64,000 nt of DNA from Oscillospiraceae bacterium (GTDB lineage: Bacteria; Bacillota; Clostridia; Oscillospirales; Oscillospiraceae): the NCBI GenBank assembly GCA_009781515.1, contig WQXY01000002.1, positions 1 through 64,000 on the forward strand. Direction: 5' to 3'. This document shows positions 52,092 through 62,700 of this stretch, piece after piece. Position 1 is the stretch's first letter, and each line of letters opens with the position of its first letter. A program made the position numbers and the translations under genes. The notes under the pieces were generated by a model. That model saw nothing but the letters and a program-made list of their open reading frames with translations, made no database searches and had not been told where the DNA came from.

Positions 52092-52775
52092 TTATTCTTC
52101 TTCTTTTTTTGCTTTGAAGAGTTGGTAAACCAATACCGCTAAAACAGCACCTGCTAAGGGCGCAGCAATAAACACCCAAAGGTCTGTAAGCGCATCACCG
52201 CCTGCAAGAAGAGCAGGACCGATGCTGCGGGCGGGGTTTACTGATGTGCCTGTGAGCGGAATTCCGACAATGTGTACAAAAGTAAGTGTAAGACCGATTA
52301 CAACACCTGCGATTGAACCCTTTGATTTGTCGGCTGTAACACCAAGGATAAGCAGAACGAATATAAAGGTGAGAATTACTTCAACGACGAATGCTCCACC
52401 AATTCCGCCTGCATCTGCAACAAGGTTGGAACCCAAATTGCCTGTTTCGTCAACGCCTGCACTGCCGGAAACAAACATGAGGAGCGCCGCGCCGCCGATT
52501 GCACCGATGACTTGCGAAACAACATAGCCGCAAAAGTCAATGATATCAATGCGTTTGTCAAGCAGTGCTCCGAGAGAAACGGCGGGGTTGATATGGCAGC
52601 CTGATACATTGCCGATGACATATGCCATTGCAACGATTGACAAACCGAATGCAAGTGCCACTGCTAAGTGACCTACACCGACAACGGGTCCTAAAAACAC
52701 CGCACTACCACAGCCCATAAAAACGAGCACTAACGTGCCGACGACCTCGGCGAGATACTTTTTAATTCTGTCCAT
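52092..52775 (-). CDS. Aquaporin (MIP family, AqpZ-like)
   Basis: A 227-residue channel with six helices and both NPA motifs (HINPAVSLG and SVNPARSIG). The narrow-filter region has His in TFVHIVGIPLTG and Arg after the second NPA, as in water-selective AqpZ and not glycerol facilitators. TTTTGGAGG precedes the ATG. A long palindrome lies directly downstream and may act as its terminator. Confidence 0.92.
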   Translation of the reverse strand: MDRIKKYLAEVVGTLVLVFMGCGSAVFLGPVVGVGHLAVALAFGLSIVAMAYVIGNVSGCHINPAVSLGALLDKRIDIIDFCGYVVSQVIGAIGGAALLMFVSGSAGVDETGNLGSNLVADAGGIGGAFVVEVILTFIFVLLILGVTADKSKGSIAGVVIGLTLTFVHIVGIPLTGTSVNPARSIGPALLAGGDALTDLWVFIAAPLAGAVLAVLVYQLFKAKKEEE

Positions 52776-52803
52776 GCGAAAACCTCCAAAAATTTTGTTT
52801 TAT

Positions 52804-53832
52804 TTATCCTCTCATTTTTTCATTGACTTCGAAAAACACCTTGGCGATATTCGGGTCAAAATGAGTACCGGATTCTTCCATAATGATTTCAACTGCTTTT
52901 TCGTGAGAAAATGCCTTTTTGTACGGACGCTCGGAAACAAGAGCGTCATATACATCAATAACAGCCATTATTCTGCCTTGGAGCGGAATTGCCTCGCCCG
53001 CAAGCTTATACGGATAGCCTGTTCCGTTCCATTTTTCGTGATGATATGCCGCAATAATTTTTGCGTTATGCAAAAATGCCGCGTCGCCTGTGCGTTTAAT
53101 GGCATTGTTGATTATCCGCTCGCCCTCAAGCGAGTGCGTCTTCATTAAATCAAACTCCTCGTCGTTGAGCTTGCCGGGTTTGTTCAAAACAGAGTCGGGG
53201 ATTGTAATTTTACCCAAGTCATGAAGACGTGCCGATGATACAACAAGGTCAAGGTCCCAATCTTTCATCTCATCCACGTACACACCACGTTCAATCATTG
53301 CATTGATAAGTGTCTCCATATGTCCGGCGGTACGGTCAATATGACCGCCTGTGTTCTGGTCGCGGTTTTCTACAAGGTCTGCCATGGTGAAAACCAGTCC
53401 GTTTTTAAGCTGCTCAAGCTGTTCTGTACGCTCTTCGAGCTGAGCGGTACGCTTGCGGATTAAATCATCAATAAAAAGGTGATTTCTTATACGGTTCAAA
53501 AGCACGGGTTCGGAAAAAGGCTTCATAATAAAGTCAACAGCTCCGAGATTAATGCCATGTGCTTCATTTGCGGAGTCATTAAGACCCGTAAGAAAGATTA
53601 CAGGAATGTTGGCATGCTTCTCGTCGGCTCTCAGCTTTTCAATAGCCTCAAAGCCGTTCATTTCGGGCATATCAATATCAAGCAGAATTAAATCGGGCGA
53701 AAACTTTTCTAAAGCCTTAAACATGACTGCCGCAGAGGGGAGTGCTATTACCTGATATTGTTCTGCCAAAGCCTCTTCGGCAACGGTGAGGTTTGTGGAA
53801 TTGTCATCAACAACAAAAATAATTTTTCGCAT
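52804..53832 (-). CDS. Response regulator with HD-GYP phosphodiesterase domain
   Basis: A 342-residue protein. The receiver (residues 1-120) has FVVDDN, phosphoacceptor Asp in LILLDIDMPEMNGF, and FLTGLND and MKPFSEP. A coiled linker (about 120-150) leads to an HD-GYP domain with the ligands HDLGKITI, the HSLEGERI histidine, AAYHHEKWNGTGYP and DVYDALVSERPYKKAF. It should hydrolyse c-di-GMP under phosphorelay control. AAGGATGGAG precedes the ATG. It is the last gene of the signalling cluster that starts with the two hybrid kinases. Confidence 0.93.
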   Translation of the reverse strand: MRKIIFVVDDNSTNLTVAEEALAEQYQVIALPSAAVMFKALEKFSPDLILLDIDMPEMNGFEAIEKLRADEKHANIPVIFLTGLNDSANEAHGINLGAVDFIMKPFSEPVLLNRIRNHLFIDDLIRKRTAQLEERTEQLEQLKNGLVFTMADLVENRDQNTGGHIDRTAGHMETLINAMIERGVYVDEMKDWDLDLVVSSARLHDLGKITIPDSVLNKPGKLNDEEFDLMKTHSLEGERIINNAIKRTGDAAFLHNAKIIAAYHHEKWNGTGYPYKLAGEAIPLQGRIMAVIDVYDALVSERPYKKAFSHEKAVEIIMEESGTHFDPNIAKVFFEVNEKMRG

Positions 53833-53859
53833 TTTACTCCATCCTTATACTCTAACTTG

Positions 53860-54660
53860 TTAGACGGACGTACGTACCCGTCTTCTAATCATAAAATCTG
53901 CAAGAGCAGTTCCTACTCTACTACGTAAAAGTTCTTTGTCAATGGGTTTGACGATAAAACCGCTTGCGCCGAGATGCGTCGCAACATAAACATTGTCGGG
54001 TGTTCCGTCGGATGTTAAAAACATGATAGGTGTTTCCTCATGTTCGGGTATAGCACGGATAATCGGCACAAGTTCAAAGCCGTTGAGCACAGGCATATTA
54101 CAGTCTAAGATAAACAAATCGGGGGTAATATGCTGCATCAGGGTCTGAAGCTTTTCAGGCTCGGGGAGTGTGTATACCTTGCACATATCCTCAAGCATTG
54201 CGTTTACGGATTGAAGTATGCTTTGATTGTCGTCCACCGCAAGCACCACAGGCTTAACGGAGTCTTGATTTCCGGGTGAGAGATGATAATCAATACATTC
54301 CATAAGCTCGGCATCGGTAAAAGGCTTAATGACAAAATCCACTGCTCCGAGCTTCATGCCTTTTTTGATGCTGTTTTTGTCATTGCGTGCGGTCAAAAAC
54401 ACAACAGGAATGTGTGAGAAAGACGGGTCTTCCTTAAGTCTTTTTATTGTTTCGTAGCCGTCAACCTCAGGCATGTTAATATCAAGTAATATTAAGTCCG
54501 GAGTGATGTTGTCAAGCAGTTCAAAAAGGCTTTCGGCAGATTGTGCGGGATAAATCTCATACTTACTTTTAAGTCGTTCCCTTACCGATATCAGTGTGAA
54601 GCTGACATCGTCAACCATAATTATTTTTGGGGGATCTGTACTTACATTCTCATTACTCAT
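53860..54660 (-). CDS. Double-receiver response regulator
   Basis: A 266-residue protein consisting of two complete CheY-like domains (about 10-130 and 138-260) and no output domain. Phosphoacceptors are in LILLDINMPEVDGYE and LFILDCNMPVLNGFE; each has its own acidic pair and Lys (VIKPFTD, IVKPIDK). It may pass phosphate between the hybrid kinases' Hpt domains and the HD-GYP regulator, or act as a phosphate sink. GGAAGGAAG precedes the ATG, and it lies 16 bases from the end of the upstream kinase. Confidence 0.92.
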   Translation of the reverse strand: MSNENVSTDPPKIIMVDDVSFTLISVRERLKSKYEIYPAQSAESLFELLDNITPDLILLDINMPEVDGYETIKRLKEDPSFSHIPVVFLTARNDKNSIKKGMKLGAVDFVIKPFTDAELMECIDYHLSPGNQDSVKPVVLAVDDNQSILQSVNAMLEDMCKVYTLPEPEKLQTLMQHITPDLFILDCNMPVLNGFELVPIIRAIPEHEETPIMFLTSDGTPDNVYVATHLGASGFIVKPIDKELLRSRVGTALADFMIRRRVRTSV

Positions 54661-54676
54661 ATTTCTCTTCCTTCCG

Positions 54677-57600
54677 TCAATTATTATTTTCTGAAAGTTT
54701 TGCTGTTATATCGGAAAACCGCATCAAATCTACTTTGCTCCGCAGCCACTCCGCAAGACCGTCGTCTGCGTCATATGAATAATTTTCGATTTGTGCCATT
54801 ATCGCTTCGGCTCCGCTGAGGTCATATTTGTTACATGCTTCTACAAGCTTTGTTAAAAGTTCATCGTCCGGTTTATCCTTTTTAGGCTTGCTGCTCTCTG
54901 TGCTGAGTGCAGCAAGGGTTTCTTTGATTTTTGCCACAAAATCCCTTGTTGCCGTAATAAATAACGGGCCCGCTTCTTTAATCAGCTCAATATTTCCGAA
55001 CTCAGCCGCATCTTCAAGCTGCAGGGCGGTATCGCCGACCTTGCTCGCTATTATATCATAACTTGCACCCTTAATACCATGGACAGTTATTTCATATCTT
55101 TTAAGGTCATCGGCACTTGATGTGTCGCCGATATTCAACGCTTCGATTGTATCAAGCATTGTGCTGACGCTCAGAGCATATGACTTGAGAACTTTCATGT
55201 AGGTTTTTTCGTCGTCATTATACTTTTGAAGTCCTTGAATAATGTCAAGTCCGTTTATATCCATGTCCTTAATTGAAGCAAGCTGCTGTGCAGATACGGC
55301 TTGCGGCGCTGCAGCCGCGGAAGCTTCTGCAAGAGCCTCTGCTTCTTCAAAAGCACCGTGATGAATGTGCTCTTCAAGCTTTCCGGCAAGTTCTTTTGCT
55401 TCATCCGAATAATTTCTTATTTCTGCAAGAACTTCCAAAACGCCAAGCCTGTTATACTCGGCACACATTTTTTTAACAGACAGGAGTTTTTCTGCCAAAT
55501 CATCGCTCTTGCTGCTTGAAACCGTAGTTGCCTGCTCCGCTTTTAGCTGCTCGAGAAGCTCGTGCAGTTCATCTATAAATCCGGGTGTCTGTTCTTTAAG
55601 CAGGCTTATGGTTTTTTCCCGTCCGCAAATTTCAAGTGTATAAGCCACTTCTCCAAGCTGCTCGGCTCCGATATTTCGCAGTGAGCTTTTAATGCCGTGG
55701 ACAACAGTCGTAAATCTTTGCAGGGAGTCGGCATTAAAGCTGCCGTCATTTATGATTTCGGTAAGTGTTTCCAAGGCTCTTTCGGCATCGCGGATAAATG
55801 ACTCCATGAGCAGTGAATGCGCGGGATTAGCATCGCTGTCGCTGCTGTCGGCTTCGTTTGTATTGCTGCTCAGACGTGCAGCTTCAATAACATGCTCCGG
55901 CTGCTTGTCGCGGACAAGTGTATTTAATATGGTATTAAGCTGGCGTATATCTATCGGTTTTGAGATAAAGTCATCAAAACCATTTTGAAGAAACACATCA
56001 GCCTGCCCTGCAACAGCATTTGCGGTAAGTGCAACGATCGGCTTATCATAGCCCGTTTTACGCAGAATTTCGGTTGTTTCAATACCGTCCATTCCCGGCA
56101 TCATATGGTCCATAAATATTATGTCATATGTATTGCCCGCTTCAATTCTGTCAATTGCCTCGCGTCCGCTCATTGCGGTATCAATCTGCAATTTGTAAAG
56201 CCTCATAAGGCCGACGGCAACATAGAGATTTGTTTCGACATCATCAACAATAAGTACGCTTCCGTAAGGCATTGGGTCGCGGTTGATTTTGTATCTTTGC
56301 TTGTGTGAGAGGAAGTTGGAGCGGAAACGCTTGAGGCTCTCAACCACTCTTTTGCCGAGTTTTTCATTATCAACAAGCTGCTGCGGCAGCAAGACGGTAA
56401 ATGTAGAGCCGACGCCGGCTTTGCTGTCAACACTTATCCCGCCGCCCATAAGGTTTACCAAACGCTGTGTAATGGCAAGCCCGAGACCCGTTCCCTCGAC
56501 TGTGCTTTTGCCCTGATCAGTAAAGCGGGAGTATTCCTCAAAGAGCTTTCCTTGTTGGTCATCAGTCATTCCGTGACCTGTATCACTGATTTTGAGCTCC
56601 AAATTCGTTATGTTGCTGTCAAACTCACCCTTTGCCGTAACAGCCAAGGTTACTTTACCCTCTTCGGTATACTTAAAAGCATTGGACAGCAGATTGTTGA
56701 GTATTTGTTTAATCCTAAGGGAGTCGCCGATAAGCTGTGCCGGCAGGTTTTCATCAATTACAAGCTCAAATTCAATAGGCTTGCTGTCAATTCGCATCAT
56801 ATTAAGCTGAACAGAGTCGTTTATCAGACTTGCAACCTTATATTGAGAGGATGCGATATCGAGCTTGCCCGCTTCAATCTTTGAAAAATCGAGTATGTCA
56901 TTGATAATTCCGAGAAGCAGGTCGCAGGAGTTATATATCTTGTTTAAGCCCTCTTCTATTGAGGCGGGGAGCGACTCATGCTGTATGAGAATTTCCGTTA
57001 CGCCCAAAATTGCATTCATGGGTGTGCGGATTTCATGGCTCATGTTTGCAAGGAAAGTGGACTTTGTCTGGCTTGCAAGTTCGGCAGCCTCGCGTGCCCT
57101 ATGACGGTCTGCACTGGAAATAGCAAGAGCCATGATGTCGGCAAGCGACGACGTGAAGTTTTGCTCTTCCATAATCCACTCACGCCTTGTGGTATATTCG
57201 GAACATGAAAACTGCTCGACACAAACAACACCGATTAATTTTCCGTCAATTCTTATCGGAGCATCAAGAGCGGCACACATATCATTTTCGTAGACCTCGC
57301 TCACATTATATGCTATCTTTGCACACTCGGCGATACTGCTCATTACTATCAAACGTTCTGTTTCAAGAAGCCCTGCATATTCCTTGCGGTCAATCAAATC
57401 AAAATTACCGACCCTTGCATGTGTATCGTCCGCGGCATTGTAGTATGAAGAATTGATTAAATACGTGCCGTCATTTGACAAGCTCCAAATACCGAGTCTG
57501 CTTACGTTAAGAGCGATGCAGCCGACCTTTGATATAACATCGGCAGCGGCGTTTATATTGCCGGCAGAAATGGTCGGGGATTTTGTAATTTCCGAAAGTG

Positions 57601-59755
57601 AGTCACGAAGCCTGTTTGCGTAATTATAAATATCGGCAGTCTGCCGCTCTCTTTCTTTGAGGGCATTGATGTTATAGGATATTCCTAAAACCCCGATTGC
57701 CGCACCGTGCAGCACGAGCGGAACCTTTGATATCTCATACATGTGATTGCTACCGTCAACACCCGGAACAATATCTTCGACAACTATTATTTTGTTCTCG
57801 CTCATTACACGGCGGTCGATTGCCCTGAACTTTTCAGCAAGCTCTAAAGGTATTCCAAGTGCTGTTATATCGTCATTTCCTATGACATCATTTTTGCTCA
57901 GACCAAAATGCTCAAGCATTGCTTTGTTGGCCTGTGTGTATGTAAGGTCTAAATCCTTGGCAAAAATATGAGAGGGAATATGGTCAAAGAGTGTTGACAA
58001 GGTTGCCGTTTGAAGAGCAAGCTCATGTGTGCGGGAGGCAACAAGCTCCTCAAGCTGCTTGCCGACTCTGCGGCTTCTAAGAAGAAGCATTGCAGCGAGG
58101 AGTATAACGCACAGAGAAAGCACTGTTACACCAATCAGCCACGGTATCTGAGCCTGAGTCATACTGAGCAGGTAGTCGTACCGTCTTTGCATCCATTGCT
58201 CTGTAATTATCTTAACATCAACCAAGGCAAGGGCTTTATTAAATATGGATTGCAGGTGTTTTTCGTTTTTATTAAAACCAAATCCGGACTCAAAGCTTTC
58301 TTCAAAAATTATATTCGCTTTATAATCGGGCAGCTCCAAATAGTTGGTCAGATACAGCAGAGTGCTGTAATTACTCATCATCATATCAATTTCGTCGTTC
58401 ATCAAAGCTTGCAGGGCGGCCTCTTGGCTGTCAAACATATGGAGGTTTTGATGATTTGGATAAAGTGTACGGAAAAACTCTGCATGTGCGGTGCCTTTGC
58501 TGACCCCTACGCTAACGGAGTATACATTATTCATTCCTATATTTCGCTGTGTAACCTTTGATATGAGAATAAAACTGTCTGCCATAAACGGATAATCAAG
58601 CCACAGAAAATTCTCTTCGCGCGCGGGAGTGCGTATAAGCTCGGAAATAAAGGGAAAATCACCGTTTGTGAGCTTTTCGAGAAGCTCATAAAATTCGGTA
58701 TTTTCATCATTTTGGACAACAAAATCAAGCCCTGTCAGAGCGGATACCTTTTCAAGCACATCAAAGGTTATACCCTGCCACTCGCGATAGCGTGTGTCAA
58801 AGAAGCTTGCGGGGTAGTTGTCATACTCGGCGCCGAAATGAATAACCGGATTGTTCTTAATGAAATCAAGCTCCTCGTCTGTCAGACGAAAACGCAGCTT
58901 ATGTGCCAAATACTCTTGATTTCCTTTATCATACAGTTCGTATAAAAAGCGTGTGGCATTATTTTCAAGTGCCGCCTGTACTATATTAATAATAGGCTCA
59001 AGTTCGGGATTTTGAGCGGTCAAAGAAACGGGGGAGTAGATAAAAGGCATAAAAGCGGTTGTTATAACATCTCTGTAAACATCAAAAATGGCCTCGGCAC
59101 TGCTCTCTGCAAGCAGGGCGTCAACCTCGCCGCTTTTTAACATTTCGTAAGCGTCGACATATTCGGCAACAAAAACATGCTCAAATTCATCTGCTTTATA
59201 ACGCAGTATATTTTCGGCACTCACCGACCCTTGCAAAAGTGCATAGCGGGGGAGTCGTGTTTTGCTGATTTCCTCAATGGTCGGACTGTCAATAATGCGG
59301 AAAACCCGAACAGAGCGTTGTGCAATACTGTCCGTCATAAAATATGTCGAAAGCCGCTCTTCGGTGCGTGTCATTGTCCCCGTAAAGTCTACATTACCGT
59401 TAGATAGCCCCTCGCGTAAATCGACCCATGTAAAATGCTCAAGGATAAAAGGCACGCCAAACATCTCGGTCAGCCACTCACACATAAGAGCCGAAAAGCC
59501 TCTTATGTTATTGTCCGATGTTAAAAACGCCTCTGTGCTTTGCATCATACCGAATGTAAAGGAATTTCTGCTTGCCAAAAGCTCCTCGGCTTCTTTTATG
59601 GTGTTTCTTGAAATACCGGGGATATCACGGTATGAGGTAAATTCTACAGCCTCGTCTTCGCTAACGCGTGATGAATAATTAACACAACCCGAAAACAAAC
59701 CCGCAAAGAGCAAAACGGCAAGAAAAGCAGCACATATACGCTTGATTACGTTCAT
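54677..59755 (-). CDS. Giant hybrid sensor histidine kinase (BvgS-like)
   Basis: A 1692-residue membrane kinase. A signal sequence with lipobox-like LFSGC opens it. Two solute-binding (SBP_bac_3, Venus-flytrap) domains lie outside the cell (about 45-290 and 300-540), followed by a helix (IPWLIGVTVLSLCVILLAAMLL), a PAS domain, a GAF-like domain, HisKA (MSHEIRTPMNAIL), HATPase (NNLLSNAFKYT, DTGHGM, GTGLGLAI) and a receiver (DIIFMDHMMPGMDG). Two Hpt domains with HGIK (VVHGIKSSL and TVHGIKGAS) follow. The HisKA-to-Hpt part is closely similar to the next kinase. The start at 59755 is chosen because it yields the signal sequence; AAAGGAAAT lies rather far upstream. Confidence 0.9.
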   Translation of the reverse strand: MNVIKRICAAFLAVLLFAGLFSGCVNYSSRVSEDEAVEFTSYRDIPGISRNTIKEAEELLASRNSFTFGMMQSTEAFLTSDNNIRGFSALMCEWLTEMFGVPFILEHFTWVDLREGLSNGNVDFTGTMTRTEERLSTYFMTDSIAQRSVRVFRIIDSPTIEEISKTRLPRYALLQGSVSAENILRYKADEFEHVFVAEYVDAYEMLKSGEVDALLAESSAEAIFDVYRDVITTAFMPFIYSPVSLTAQNPELEPIINIVQAALENNATRFLYELYDKGNQEYLAHKLRFRLTDEELDFIKNNPVIHFGAEYDNYPASFFDTRYREWQGITFDVLEKVSALTGLDFVVQNDENTEFYELLEKLTNGDFPFISELIRTPAREENFLWLDYPFMADSFILISKVTQRNIGMNNVYSVSVGVSKGTAHAEFFRTLYPNHQNLHMFDSQEAALQALMNDEIDMMMSNYSTLLYLTNYLELPDYKANIIFEESFESGFGFNKNEKHLQSIFNKALALVDVKIITEQWMQRRYDYLLSMTQAQIPWLIGVTVLSLCVILLAAMLLLRSRRVGKQLEELVASRTHELALQTATLSTLFDHIPSHIFAKDLDLTYTQANKAMLEHFGLSKNDVIGNDDITALGIPLELAEKFRAIDRRVMSENKIIVVEDIVPGVDGSNHMYEISKVPLVLHGAAIGVLGISYNINALKERERQTADIYNYANRLRDSLSEITKSPTISAGNINAAADVISKVGCIALNVSRLGIWSLSNDGTYLINSSYYNAADDTHARVGNFDLIDRKEYAGLLETERLIVMSSIAECAKIAYNVSEVYENDMCAALDAPIRIDGKLIGVVCVEQFSCSEYTTRREWIMEEQNFTSSLADIMALAISSADRHRAREAAELASQTKSTFLANMSHEIRTPMNAILGVTEILIQHESLPASIEEGLNKIYNSCDLLLGIINDILDFSKIEAGKLDIASSQYKVASLINDSVQLNMMRIDSKPIEFELVIDENLPAQLIGDSLRIKQILNNLLSNAFKYTEEGKVTLAVTAKGEFDSNITNLELKISDTGHGMTDDQQGKLFEEYSRFTDQGKSTVEGTGLGLAITQRLVNLMGGGISVDSKAGVGSTFTVLLPQQLVDNEKLGKRVVESLKRFRSNFLSHKQRYKINRDPMPYGSVLIVDDVETNLYVAVGLMRLYKLQIDTAMSGREAIDRIEAGNTYDIIFMDHMMPGMDGIETTEILRKTGYDKPIVALTANAVAGQADVFLQNGFDDFISKPIDIRQLNTILNTLVRDKQPEHVIEAARLSSNTNEADSSDSDANPAHSLLMESFIRDAERALETLTEIINDGSFNADSLQRFTTVVHGIKSSLRNIGAEQLGEVAYTLEICGREKTISLLKEQTPGFIDELHELLEQLKAEQATTVSSSKSDDLAEKLLSVKKMCAEYNRLGVLEVLAEIRNYSDEAKELAGKLEEHIHHGAFEEAEALAEASAAAAPQAVSAQQLASIKDMDINGLDIIQGLQKYNDDEKTYMKVLKSYALSVSTMLDTIEALNIGDTSSADDLKRYEITVHGIKGASYDIIASKVGDTALQLEDAAEFGNIELIKEAGPLFITATRDFVAKIKETLAALSTESSKPKKDKPDDELLTKLVEACNKYDLSGAEAIMAQIENYSYDADDGLAEWLRSKVDLMRFSDITAKLSENNN

Positions 59756-59762
59756 AGATTGG

Positions 59763-62700
59763 TTAATTTCCTTTCGCTGTAAAACTTGATGCAACGGTGC
59801 CTGCGGCTTCAAAATCACCGTTATAAATAAACTCCTCGATAGCTTCAAGAGCTTTTTTCATTTCTTCGTCTGTGTGTTTAATTTCCGATAAAATATCCAA
59901 AGCGCCTTTTCTGTTATACATTGAGCACATTTCGGATATGGCGGAAAACTTTTCACGCAGCTCTTTTTCGTCCGAGGGAGGGGTTTGCATTTCATCGGCA
60001 GTCTTTGATTGAGCAGCATCTATCTTGTCAAGCAGTGTTGCCAGGTCAGTTAAGAATTTCGGAATTATCTTATCAATTATACCCAAATTGAACGACCTGC
60101 CTGCCTGCTCCAATGTATACGCAATCTCGGACAGCCCCGGCTGCTCTATATTTGCAAGAGAGCTTTTCATGCCGTGCACTGCCGTGGTAAAGCTTTTAAG
60201 TTCATCTTCGTTTGCGTTATCTTTGTTTTGCAGCATAGCTTGAACAATTGGGATAGCTCTGCGTGCATCACGTGCAAATGACTCCATCAACATTTGCTTT
60301 TGCTTGCCCTCTGTCTGCTTTTCCTCGTCACTGCCGTTAATGGGAGTGCCCAGCAGTGCCCGTGCCTGCGAAAGGGTTTCGGGTGTCTGCTTATCGCGAA
60401 TGAGGGTGTTTAGTACGGTGTCAAGCTGACGGATGTCAATCGGTTTTGATATAAACTCATCAAAGCCGTTTTGCAGGAACATATCGGCCTGACCTGCAAC
60501 GGCGTTTGCCGTAAGTGCAATGACCGGCGAATTGTATCCGAGCTCACGCAGCCTTTTTGTTGTTTCGATACCGTCCATTTCGGGCATCATGTGGTCCATA
60601 AATATTATGTCATATGTTCTTCCGCTTTTAATGAGGTCAATTGCCTCAAAGCCGCTCATTACGGTTTCGATTTGCAGTCTGTACAGCTTCATAAGCCCTG
60701 CGGCAACATAAAGGTTGGTTTCAACATCGTCAACAATTAGTACACTGCCGTAGGGCATCGGGTCGCGTTGTATCTGGCTTCTTCGTCTGCTTGTCATAAG
60801 ACTTTCGCGAAAACGCAGCAGATTTTCGGTAACATCCTTACCGAGCACATCGGTATTGACTGTTTTTTGAGGAATACGCACAACAAAAAGTGAACCAAAT
60901 CCCGGTTTGCTTTCTACATGAATTTCGCCGTTCATCAGATGAATTAGGCTTTGCGTGATTGCAAGACCAAGGCCTGTTCCTTCGGTTGCATGTTTTTTGC
61001 CCTCTTCAAAGCGTGAATACTCATCAAACATTTTGGCAAGCTGCTCGCGCGTCATGCCGTGACCTGTATCACGCACGCTCATCGTAAGAATAATACCCTG
61101 CTTGCCTCGGATAACCTCCGAGGTAATGGACAAGGTGACATTGCCCTCTTCGGTATACTTAAATGCGTTTGAGAGAAGATTATTAAGTATTTGCTTGAGA
61201 CGAAGCTCGTCGCCGATTAGTTGCGCGGGAATACTCTCGTCTATCTGCAAATCAAAATCTATGGGCTTGCCGTTTATCCGCATCAAGTTGAGCTGAGCGG
61301 AGTCGTTTATCATACTGGCAACATTGTATTGTGCGGGAACTATATCAAGCTTGCCTGCTTCAATTTTTGAAAAATCGAGTATGTCATTGATAATGCCAAG
61401 CAGCAAATCACAGGAGCTGTACATTTTTTCAAGCCCCTCTTCAATCTCTGCGGGAAGCTCATCATGTTGAATGAGTATTTCGGTGAGTCCGAGCAGGGCA
61501 TTCATGGGGGTTCGGATTTCATGGCTCATATTCGCCAAAAATGCCGACTTTGCGGCGTTTGCCGAATTGGCTTCCGTAATGGCAATCTCAAGCTGTGCGG
61601 CGGTGTCGCGAAGCTCCTTTGTCTGCTCGCCGAGGCGGTCCCATGAAATTTTCGTCTCACGTGCAAGCTCGCCGATTTCGTCGTCCCGCTGCAAACCAAA
61701 AATACCGTCACTGTCTTGCCCCGCCGCCGACATGCTGTATGTCAGCTTATTGAGAGGCTTAAATACGAGACGGTTTATCAAAATGCTGCTTGCAAAAAGA
61801 TAAATCAGAAAAGCTGAAATAACGGCAATAATCGGAGGAAGTACACTTACTCTGCCAAGCAAATTGCCGCTGTCATAAAAGGTTATTTTCAGCCAGTTTG
61901 TATTTTGTATCGGCACTATGGACATATAAACTCCGCTCGAAAGCACGATAACATCGGGCTCAATGCGACTGCCTTGATGAGGCACAAACTGCTCCAAGTG
62001 ACGATTGACAGCGCGCCGGAAAGTATCATCGTCAAGCTCAACCACATCAAATATATGCGGCTTGACGGTATCTTCAAATTCATCCATTTCGTTGGTCAAA
62101 AGAGTCGGGTCGGGCACATCGCTGTCTATTTGGACAAACCCGCTATGGTCAACAATGATGCCTCTGATGCTACCCTCGTCATATATGCCGAACATTTCAT
62201 CAAAAACATCGTCAAACTGGAGAGCAGAGCAGGTGATACCTACAGGCACTCCATTGCGAACCACTTTATAATTTATCCACATGCGGGCAGTGTTTGTAAC
62301 CTTGTCAACGTCCAAGTTCAGCGTAAAATCAAATTCGGAGTTTAAGCTGTCAAAATACCATTGGTCGTAAAGACGGTCGGGGTCAAGAACATTCATGGGC
62401 AAAAATTCATCAAAGGGAGTGCTGTAATCAATGGAAAATTCGTTGAGAGAAGTATCTATGACAAAATAAACACCGCCGATTTGGAACATTTGAGCAAAAT
62501 GCATCATTCGCAAATAGGCGGACTGCCGTTTTTCTATGTCGTCCTCGTCTGCAAACCATGCGGTTATTTCGTCTGCCGTGGCACTGTGACTGACAAGATT
62601 TATCTCATGGTTTAAGAGCATACCGAGGGCACCCACAGCTTCGGTTGTGTGAAAGCGGACATAGTCGCGCGAAGCTCTGTCGGTTAAATCATCAATTAGG